11,328 nt of DNA from Ignavibacteria bacterium (GTDB lineage Bacteria; Bacteroidota; Ignavibacteria; Ignavibacteriales; Ignavibacteriaceae). The translations under genes and the position numbers were made by a program. Under the pieces are notes generated by a model. The model saw only the letters and a list, made by a program, of their open reading frames with translations, had not been told where the DNA came from and did no database searches. The stretch lies in the NCBI GenBank assembly GCA_029863735.1, contig JAOTUT010000028.1:1-11328 (forward strand), read 5' to 3'. Shown here piece by piece: positions 5,937 to 11,328 of the stretch; positions within the stretch are counted from its first letter, which is position 1, and every line of letters begins with the position of its first letter.

Positions 5937-6989
5937 ATGTTTGTAACCAGGAATTACAAATTAAAAAACGTTTCCATTTACACAGTAATTGGAACAATCG
6001 CCGGTACAGTTATCGGTCTGATTCTTCATTACATTGATCATCTTGACCTTGCTGGTCCAACTATCAGAGGCATGCTGATCGGGTTTCTGGTTGGTACCAC
6101 CATAGGTATTTGTGAAGAATTTTTGTTTCTTGAAAGATTCAGAAGAAAGTCATATCCATTTCTTCTGTTATTCAGAACCCTGGTTTACTCTGTTGTTTTT
6201 GCTTTTTACGAATTGTTAATTAATTCAGCTAGTAATTTTTTAACGCAAAATTTATCGGTTGGTCAGTCAATATATTCTGCAGTATATCGTGAACACTTTC
6301 CACGCGATCTTGTTATTATTGCAGTTGTATCCACCATGTTAATTGCCCTCCTTCAAATAAGAAGACTTCACAGACCAGGCGACCTGATAAAGTACGTTAC
6401 CGGTAAGTTTCATCTTCCGGAAGAGGTGAATAAAATTTTTCTTTTTATTGATTTGAAATCTTCAACTACTATTGCTGAAAAACTTGGTAATACAAAGTAC
6501 AGTTCGTTTTTAATCGATTATTTCCACGATATGACAGATGCAATACTAATGTCAAAAGCTGAAATCTATCAGTATATAGGCGATGAAATAATCCTCGCCT
6601 GGCAATTTACTAATGGAGTCAAACACTCCCGATGCATCAACTGCTTCTTTGATATAATGACAGCGATAGAATTTAAGAAGGAAAATTATCTGAAAAAATA
6701 TGGAGTTTATCCTGAGTTCAAGGCAGCCCTGCATGCAGGAAGAGTTTCTGTCACCTGGATTGGAACAATTAAAAAAGAAATCGTGTATCACGGCGATGTG
6801 CTTAATACAGCCGCAAGAATACAGGATGAGTGCAATAAATATGGTCAAAAATTTTTAATCAGTGAGTATATGATGCAAAACATTAAGCTACCTGAATACC
6901 TTCGTTCTGAATTTGTTGGAGAACTTCAATTGAAGGGCAAAGAAAAGAAAGTTAAAATATTCGGGCTTAAAAGTATTACAGAGATTTGA
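5937..6989 (+). CDS. Membrane-anchored class III adenylate/guanylate cyclase
   Basis: The 350-residue product has four predicted membrane helices (about 14-32, 43-63, 73-98, 122-140), a short linker, and a class III cyclase homology domain (about 165-345). Metal-binding aspartates are Asp172 (FLFIDLKSST) and Asp216 (YIGDEIILAW). The transition-state Asn290 and Arg294 are present in GDVLNTAARIQ. The family would make cAMP or cGMP from the nucleoside triphosphate on the cytoplasmic side as a dimer. The two positions that normally select the purine are unusual: Gln212 stands where adenylate cyclases have Lys (KxIG), and Val283 where they have Asp or Thr. Guanylate cyclases have Glu and Cys/Ser there. 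Nucleotide choice therefore cannot be read off. The ATG follows an A-rich stretch with no Shine-Dalgarno. It is the first gene of a tightly spaced run, with the next gene 17 bases downstream. Confidence 0.9.
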   Translation: MFVTRNYKLKNVSIYTVIGTIAGTVIGLILHYIDHLDLAGPTIRGMLIGFLVGTTIGICEEFLFLERFRRKSYPFLLLFRTLVYSVVFAFYELLINSASNFLTQNLSVGQSIYSAVYREHFPRDLVIIAVVSTMLIALLQIRRLHRPGDLIKYVTGKFHLPEEVNKIFLFIDLKSSTTIAEKLGNTKYSSFLIDYFHDMTDAILMSKAEIYQYIGDEIILAWQFTNGVKHSRCINCFFDIMTAIEFKKENYLKKYGVYPEFKAALHAGRVSVTWIGTIKKEIVYHGDVLNTAARIQDECNKYGQKFLISEYMMQNIKLPEYLRSEFVGELQLKGKEKKVKIFGLKSITEI

Positions 6990-7006
6990 TGAGGTAGATT
7001 TTCACT

Positions 7007-7243
7007 ATGAAAAAATGGATACTTAGTCTTTTGGTTTTTCTTTTTGTGTTAGCTGTTACAGGATTCATTGGATTTTACGTCACAATATTCTTGATAGGAC
7101 CACATTCTGATATTTTGCCCGATTGGATTCACAATCCAGTTGGAATAATTCTGTTAATAATAATTATCGGGATACCTGTATTGCTTGGAAAAATAACTTA
7201 CTTCAAAATTAAGCGAAACGAAAACAAAACGAATTTAGATTAA
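7007..7243 (+). CDS. Small two-helix membrane protein, unknown function
   Basis: The 78-residue product is mostly two hydrophobic helices (about 3-29 and 45-64) joined by a loop, GPHSDILPDWIHNP, with a lysine/arginine-rich C-terminal tail (KIKRNENKTN). By the positive-inside rule both ends face the cytoplasm. I recognise no family. Support for a real gene is its place in a co-directional run: 17 bases after the cyclase and 4 bases before the next gene. A GAGG lies 12 bases upstream of the ATG, so the ribosome site is weak. Confidence 0.65.
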   Translation: MKKWILSLLVFLFVLAVTGFIGFYVTIFLIGPHSDILPDWIHNPVGIILLIIIIGIPVLLGKITYFKIKRNENKTNLD

Positions 7244-7247
7244 ACTT

Positions 7248-8096
7248 ATGCACGTAGATTTACAAAGAAAGAACGCGGAAAAATTTTTATCCCTTCATAA
7301 AAGTGGAAAAATACTTTTGCTACCAAACATCTGGGACCCGATTGGTGCACGGATTCTGGAAGCAAAAGGATTCCAGGCCGTTGCTACTGCAAGTGCAGCA
7401 ATATCAGCATCGCTTGGCTATAAAGATGGAGAGAAAATAAAATTCACTACTCATCTTGAAATAATAAAAAGAATTGCCGGAAGTATTAACAATCCATTAT
7501 CTGCAGATATTGAGTCCGGTTATTCTTCCGACCTTAATGGACTGGTAAAAAATATTAATCTGCTTATCGACACTGGTGCTGTTAGTATTAATATAGAGGA
7601 CAGCGTTGGCAAAGAGGGTAAACTAAGAATTATTAACGAACAATGTGAAAGAATTTCAACCATTCGAGGAACTGCTGAAAGAAGGGGAATACATTTAGTA
7701 ATTAACGCAAGGACTGATTGCTTTTTATCAAAAGAAAAAAAGCCGGAAAAAGAAGCAATTGCTGAAGCAATTAAAAGAGCAAATGAATATATTCAAGCTG
7801 GAGCTGATTGTATTTACCCTGTCGGTGTTCTGGATTTAAACACCGTTAAAACACTTCGCGAAGAAATAAGCTCTCCAATAAACATTTTAGGATCGTCAAG
7901 ATCTGTCCCACTAAAAACTCTTCAGGAGATCGGGATAAACCGAGTAAGTTTCGGTCCTTTTATCTTTCGTTCATTGCTAAAAAATTTTGTGGATATTATT
8001 GATGAAATTAGCACCCTGGGTAGCTATGATTCCTTCGGAAAAAACACTTTTTCGTTTGATGATATTCAAGAGTTTTTGAAACCAGAAAACGAATAA
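7248..8096 (+). CDS. PEP mutase / isocitrate lyase superfamily enzyme, exact reaction unknown
   Basis: The 282-residue product has the (beta/alpha)8 fold pattern of the PEP mutase/isocitrate lyase superfamily. The typical opening LLLPNIWDPIGARILEAKGF (23-42) is followed by ATASAAISASLGYKDG, the metal-site motif LSADIESGY (84-92; Asp87), NIEDS (115-119), VINARTD (151-157) and GADCIYPVGV (185-194). Members cleave or form C-C or P-C bonds next to a carboxylate with Mg2+ (methylisocitrate lyase, oxaloacetate decarboxylase, PEP mutase, phosphonopyruvate hydrolase). The KKCGH catalytic-cysteine loop of isocitrate/methylisocitrate lyases is missing; the segment after NIEDS reads VGKEGKLR. A true lyase is therefore unlikely. 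No phosphonate genes (a phosphonopyruvate decarboxylase, for example) are seen nearby. A C-terminal extension (about 255-282) follows the barrel. It starts 4 bases after the previous stop, so it is probably translationally coupled. Confidence 0.87.
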   Translation: MHVDLQRKNAEKFLSLHKSGKILLLPNIWDPIGARILEAKGFQAVATASAAISASLGYKDGEKIKFTTHLEIIKRIAGSINNPLSADIESGYSSDLNGLVKNINLLIDTGAVSINIEDSVGKEGKLRIINEQCERISTIRGTAERRGIHLVINARTDCFLSKEKKPEKEAIAEAIKRANEYIQAGADCIYPVGVLDLNTVKTLREEISSPINILGSSRSVPLKTLQEIGINRVSFGPFIFRSLLKNFVDIIDEISTLGSYDSFGKNTFSFDDIQEFLKPENE

Positions 8097-8130
8097 CGAA
8101 CTTCCGGTAAAGTGATACAATAATTTATTT

Positions 8131-9333
8131 ATGACAAGTTCACCTTCACTAAAAAACCGTTTTAAAGAATTCTTCGGGATAAATAATAATGTTACAGCTA
8201 TGATAATCATGGTTGTGTTGATTATGCTCGGAGAAAAAATGGGCGAACGGTTTCTTCCTTTATATATACTAGCTATTGGCGGTACTAACCTGGCAGTTGG
8301 GTTCTTAAACGCAATGGATAATCTGCTTAGTGCACTTTACTCTTTTCCCGGAGGTTATTTAAGCGATAAGATTGGATACAAAAAAGCATTGCTCTTATTC
8401 ACTTCAATTGCAATGCTTGGCTACCTTGTTGTAATAATCTTTCAATCCTGGCAAGCAGTTTTCATTGGTGCTATTCTTTTCATTTCGTGGAGTGCGGTTT
8501 CCCTTCCGGCAATAATGAGCTTGATATCCAAAGCGGTTCCTGCAAACAAAAGAACAATGGGTATTACAGTACATTCAATTGTCAAAAGAATTCCGATGTC
8601 ACTCGGTCCGTTGCTTGGCGGAACATTTATTTCCATCTATGGAACAACAACTGGAATAAGAATTTCATTCATTACTGCATTCGTACTTGGTATAGTTGCG
8701 TTGTTTGCAATTCACTTTATGATGGAGAACGAAATAGTTGCGCCCAAAAGTAGCAGGTTAAAAGATCTCTTAAGATTAAAAAACTTTAATCCGTCTTTGA
8801 AGAATTTACTTGTGTCGGATATACTCATAAGGTTTGCCGAGCAGATTCCTTATGCTTTTGTTGTTGTGTGGTGTGTAAATAACATTGGTGTTACCGCATT
8901 TCAGTTTGGAGTTTTAACAGCAGTTGAAATGGTTACGGCAGTACTGGTTTATATTCCTGTTGCTTACTATGCAGACAGGTATTTCAAGAAACCGTTTATA
9001 TTAATAACATTCGCTTTCTTCACAGTCTTTCCGCTTGTGATTTATTTTTCCAGATCGTTTACTACTCTGGTGATAGCATTTATTATAAGAGGATTGAAGG
9101 AGTTTGGTGATCCAACCAGAAAATCTTTAATTATGGATTTAGCACCCGACAATGCAAAGGCTGAAACATTCGGTACTTATTATCTCTTCCGCGATGTTGT
9201 TGTTTCAATAGCCGCATTAAGTAGTGCCTTCCTGTGGAATATTTCTCCGTTCACAAACTTTTTAACTGCTTTCATCTGCGGATTGATTGGCACCGTTTGG
9301 TTTGCTTTTTATGGAAAAGATTTAAAAGCATAA
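8131..9333 (+). CDS. Major facilitator superfamily (MFS) transporter
   Basis: The 400-residue product has about twelve hydrophobic helices in two halves. MFS motif A lies in the loop between helices 2 and 3 (GGYLSDKIGYKK, 74-85; Asp79), with a degenerate copy in the second half (YYADRYFKK, 279-287). A motif-C-like PMSLGPLLGG at 155-164 in helix 5 is a feature of antiporters of the drug-efflux type. Residues 321-354 (GLKEFGDPTRKSLIMDL... and the GTYYLFRD segment) resemble the helix 10-11 region of other bacterial MFS exporters. Proton-coupled export of a small molecule is likely, and the substrate is unknown. The gene lies 34 bases after the PEP-mutase-like gene in the same direction and ends the run. 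I see no clear terminator after it. Confidence 0.88.
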   Translation: MTSSPSLKNRFKEFFGINNNVTAMIIMVVLIMLGEKMGERFLPLYILAIGGTNLAVGFLNAMDNLLSALYSFPGGYLSDKIGYKKALLLFTSIAMLGYLVVIIFQSWQAVFIGAILFISWSAVSLPAIMSLISKAVPANKRTMGITVHSIVKRIPMSLGPLLGGTFISIYGTTTGIRISFITAFVLGIVALFAIHFMMENEIVAPKSSRLKDLLRLKNFNPSLKNLLVSDILIRFAEQIPYAFVVVWCVNNIGVTAFQFGVLTAVEMVTAVLVYIPVAYYADRYFKKPFILITFAFFTVFPLVIYFSRSFTTLVIAFIIRGLKEFGDPTRKSLIMDLAPDNAKAETFGTYYLFRDVVVSIAALSSAFLWNISPFTNFLTAFICGLIGTVWFAFYGKDLKA

Positions 9334-9341
9334 ATATTAAG

Positions 9342-9377
9342 TTTGGCTATAGTAGAATTGATGCTTTTTTATTTTTG
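9342..9377 (+). promoter_or_regulatory. Bacteroidota-type promoter candidate for the small lipoprotein gene
   Basis: TATTTTTG (9370-9377) matches the Bacteroidota -7 consensus TAnnTTTG exactly. A TTTG at 9342-9345 could be the -33 element, but the 24-base spacing is longer than the usual 19-21. If used, the transcript would begin about 55-60 bases before the ATG at 9443. The surrounding T-rich DNA raises the chance of a random match. Confidence 0.35.
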
Positions 9378-9442
9378 AACTAAGTTAAAGTTGTAATTAA
9401 ATAATAAATTAACAACAACATTTTTTTCAAAGGAAACATTAT

Positions 9443-9853
9443 ATGCAACATACTTTATCAAATATAATAAAACTTTCTTCAGTGTCTGTATTCATAATAT
9501 TAGGAATTACCTTTACTAATTGTTCTTCATCGGAATATATTTGCTTCAAAGTAAAAAAATCTGAGTTGATGCCTGATTCCTTAGAATTGGGCTTGGATTC
9601 TTTAATTGTAGGAGGTCTCAAGATTAGTAAAATGGCTCAAAGATATTACAGCAAACCATTAACAATGGGCGGTGGAGGTAATTCATTCACTGGATTTACA
9701 ATACCTGTTAATCTAATTCACACAGAGTTTGGTACCTATGCTGCATCACCAAATGGACCAACAGACTGTGTAATTATTGGTACTAAAATACAGATGCCAA
9801 TGATAGTTACATTCACAGTTACACCAGATACTATAGCTACTACAATTAATTGA
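9443..9853 (+). CDS. Small predicted lipoprotein with glycine-rich, pilin-like C-terminal domain
   Basis: The 136-residue product starts with a hydrophobic signal (about 8-24) ending in FTNC-SSS; Cys27 is a plausible but non-classical lipidation site (Asn at -1). Residues 57-71 form a short helix (GLKISKMAQRYYSKP), followed by LTMGGGGNSFTGFTIP (72-87), a GTYA strand and two beta strands to the end (DCVIIGTKIQMPMIVTFTV). From memory, the order RYY-x-KP, GGGG-SFTGFTIP, then GTY resembles small pilin-like proteins of Ignavibacteria and Bacteroidota. Here it is attached to a lipoprotein signal instead of a pilin helix. That likeness is an inference. AAAGGA (9429-9434) lies 8 bases before the ATG, a good ribosome site. 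A TAnnTTTG box lies upstream, so it is probably transcribed alone. Confidence 0.72.
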   Translation: MQHTLSNIIKLSSVSVFIILGITFTNCSSSEYICFKVKKSELMPDSLELGLDSLIVGGLKISKMAQRYYSKPLTMGGGGNSFTGFTIPVNLIHTEFGTYAASPNGPTDCVIIGTKIQMPMIVTFTVTPDTIATTIN

Positions 9854-9952
9854 GATTTTATCAAATTTAAAACATAATAATAGTATAGTCTGTTAGTTCA
9901 TTGGCTCTTTTTTACAAATGATTGAACAAAAAATAAACTGAGAGAGTAAAAA

Positions 9953-10009
9953 ATGTTTAAACACTTAACTGTTACAATAATTTTCTTGTTTCTTTCCAAA
10001 ACTCAATAA
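9953..10009 (+). pseudogene. Orphan 18-codon signal-peptide ORF, probably the 5' remnant of a lost secreted-protein gene
   Basis: An ATG preceded by GAGAGAG (about 7 bases upstream) encodes MFKHLTVTIIFLFLSKTQ and then stops at TAA. The peptide has the basic n-region and hydrophobic core of a Sec signal and breaks off where a cleavage site (usually a small residue, often A-Q in these organisms) would come. The stop overlaps the last 7 bases of the convergent DUF3943 gene. The simplest reading is that a deletion or rearrangement joined the head of a secreted-protein gene to the 3' end of its neighbour. Alternatives are a leader peptide or chance. Confidence 0.35.
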
Positions 10010-11328
10010 TGTAAGGCCGTATTAAAGAAAATTCTGAATATGGGGCTTCTTAGAAAGACATCATCAAACTTTTCATAATAACTATTCCTCCAATAAGCAC
10101 CAATCCCGATTCCAATTGCAAAATATTTTCTTATTGGTAATTGCCCGCTAACCATTAGCAGGTGCATATGATGCCTGGATTCTGCCGGTTCACTTTGCGT
10201 ATATAACCATTTGGAGGTGTATAAAATTTCTAAAACGTCCCAAATGTAGTTAGTTACAGAAGCCTTTAAATTAATCCCTATCCCGGGTCCAAAGTCGTAG
10301 TTTCTGCCTTCTGCATCAGTGTAGTAATCATTGGGTGTTGCACCCATTGCAATTAAATCAATCCCTACATTTGCAATAATATTGGTGCTCTCGCCAATTT
10401 GAAAGCGCGAAACGATTTGCGGATCGATAGAAGTGCCGCCGTAAATAAATCCGGGATTATTTAAATAATTATAATCAAGAGTTGTTACGAACAATATCTG
10501 TCTGTTTGTTCTGTTATACAAGTAATGCCCGAATAGATTTCCATAAGTTTGAATCCTTGTTAAACTGGGCGATCCGGATGAAAGTGCCATCGTAAGCTGA
10601 AAATTTGAAAATGGTTTTTTAACTTTTTCAGTAAATAAATTGCCGTAAAAAAAATCTATTACGAATAGTCCTTCCTGAACCTGTTCCTTAATTGAAATAT
10701 TACCACCGACATCTCTATCAAGCGATCTTACCCCGGCATTAACCATAACTAAATATTCGCCTGGTTTGCGATCAATTGGATTAGGAAAAAGTTTTCCAGA
10801 CTCACCACTAATTAAACGGTTAAAGCCTCTCACCGGGTTTAACAATGCCCCTCCAATCTCTCTTAAAACCCTGTTAGAACCTGTTGCAGTATTGTCAGTC
10901 AGCATACTAGATAATCGATACAATACTTCTCCCAGAGCAATTCCATTTATAGTTGTGTTAATCCAGTCATTAATAGAAGGTCGGAATGTTTCGCCAAAGT
11001 ATTCCCACATCAAACTTCCTGTAGCCGCCCATGCTGAAGATTCCCAGAAATTATACCCGTTTGTTCTGCCAACATTATAGTAAAGATTTCCGTGATACGG
11101 ATGAGCAAAATAGTTTGTTAAGAACGCGTCGCCGTCGTATTCCCATCCCTGGCTTATGTTTCTCCACCATGTTTGCGGGGAAACATTAGCCCAGTTGTCC
11201 TCAGGATTTTCCCATTTTCTTCCCCACTTTGCCAGTGCAAATGGAATGAATTGAACGGCTGCTAATTCGGATGCGGCAATCCAAAAGCTTGGCTTGGATT
11301 CCCATGTAATATAATTTTGATCGAGAGA
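10003..11328 (-). CDS. DUF3943-family outer-membrane protein (5' end outside window)
   Basis: The frame is open from the stop at 10003 to the window edge. Although an internal ATG lies at 11010 and a TTG at 11013, the 105 codons upstream contain no stop and carry the family's conserved N-terminal part, so neither is the start. The visible 441 residues include HPYHGNLYYN (76-85), RTNGYNFWES (88-97), LMWEYFGETFRPSINDWIN (106-124), ALGEVLYRLSS and GGALLNPVRGFNRL. These are signatures of DUF3943, a Bacteroidota/Chlorobi and proteobacterial family of unknown function. The C-terminal two thirds show alternating beta strands with aromatic belts and end in FFNTALHY. The terminal aromatic is usual for outer-membrane beta-barrels. 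The first ~60 visible residues are tryptophan-rich. The signal peptide lies beyond the window. Confidence 0.87.
   Translation of the reverse strand, partial: SLDQNYITWESKPSFWIAASELAAVQFIPFALAKWGRKWENPEDNWANVSPQTWWRNISQGWEYDGDAFLTNYFAHPYHGNLYYNVGRTNGYNFWESSAWAATGSLMWEYFGETFRPSINDWINTTINGIALGEVLYRLSSMLTDNTATGSNRVLREIGGALLNPVRGFNRLISGESGKLFPNPIDRKPGEYLVMVNAGVRSLDRDVGGNISIKEQVQEGLFVIDFFYGNLFTEKVKKPFSNFQLTMALSSGSPSLTRIQTYGNLFGHYLYNRTNRQILFVTTLDYNYLNNPGFIYGGTSIDPQIVSRFQIGESTNIIANVGIDLIAMGATPNDYYTDAEGRNYDFGPGIGINLKASVTNYIWDVLEILYTSKWLYTQSEPAESRHHMHLLMVSGQLPIRKYFAIGIGIGAYWRNSYYEKFDDVFLRSPIFRIFFNTALHY

Noticed and set aside
6552..6848. 98-codon minus-strand frame inside the cyclase gene
   Set aside because: It lies wholly opposite the catalytic domain with conserved cyclase motifs. 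The cysteine-rich hydrophobic product is what antisense reading of such codons gives.
7977..8210. Minus-strand frame spanning the junction of the PEP-mutase-like and MFS genes
   Set aside because: It overlaps both coding ends antisense, has no ribosome site and encodes no recognisable protein.
8487..8753. 88-codon plus-strand frame inside the MFS gene in another frame
   Set aside because: It is nested in a gene with clear MFS motifs, and its product is rich in Asn, Cys and Trp, typical of out-of-frame reading.
10766..11080. 104-codon plus-strand frame opposite the DUF3943 gene
   Set aside because: The opposite strand encodes the conserved family signature over the same bases, so this frame is a shadow.
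1..11328. Defence system, prophage, integron or CRISPR locus
   Set aside because: I found no regularly spaced DNA repeats, recombinase, nuclease, toxin-antitoxin pair or phage structural gene on either strand. The cyclase is a membrane class III enzyme, not a CBASS-type nucleotidyltransferase.

Overview
The window looks like a piece of a chromosome from the Ignavibacteria / Bacteroidota-Chlorobi branch. By eye it is AT-rich, roughly one third G+C. The strongest taxonomic clue is the C-terminal type IX secretion sorting domain of the first gene, whose NYPNPFNPSTKIKFTIP opening is the form typical of Ignavibacteria. The SxxNC/AGC lipoproteins, the DUF3943 outer-membrane protein, the Bacteroidota-style CreD and a Bacteroidota-like TAnnTTTG promoter box agree. 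No rRNA, tRNA, CRISPR array, transposase or phage gene is visible.

Layout. (1) Bases 1-1899, plus strand: the 3' part of a secreted, 42-residue-repeat beta-propeller protein with a T9SS tail, then a secreted alpha/beta hydrolase. (2) Bases 1900-2040: a convergent intergenic gap holding an unusual GC-rich 67-base block with inverted ends. (3) Bases 2041-5234, minus strand: creD alone, a 253-base gap with several dyads, then a family-2 O-methyltransferase with a Tyr-rich lipoprotein gene upstream of it. (4) Bases 5235-9333, plus strand: a divergent gene for an isoprenylcysteine-methyltransferase-like membrane protein that starts at TTG, then a tightly spaced run of membrane class III nucleotide cyclase, small two-helix membrane protein, PEP-mutase/isocitrate-lyase-like enzyme and MFS transporter. 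(5) Bases 9334-10002: a small lipoprotein with a glycine-rich, pilin-like C-terminal half and its own promoter-like box, then an orphan 18-codon signal-peptide ORF. (6) Bases 10003-11328, minus strand: a DUF3943 outer-membrane protein gene whose 5' end lies outside the window.

How the genes relate. Most are envelope, secretion or small-metabolism housekeeping/accessory genes. The only convincing multi-gene unit is 5937-9333, with gaps of 17, 4 and 34 bases. It pairs a membrane cyclase with a PEP-mutase-superfamily enzyme and a transporter, but the sequence alone does not show that they share a pathway. I see no clear defence or mobile system. The most notable points are the non-canonical purine-selecting residues of the cyclase, the PEP-mutase-like enzyme without the lyase cysteine loop, the GC-rich block at 1957-2023, and the beheaded secretory ORF at 9953-10009.
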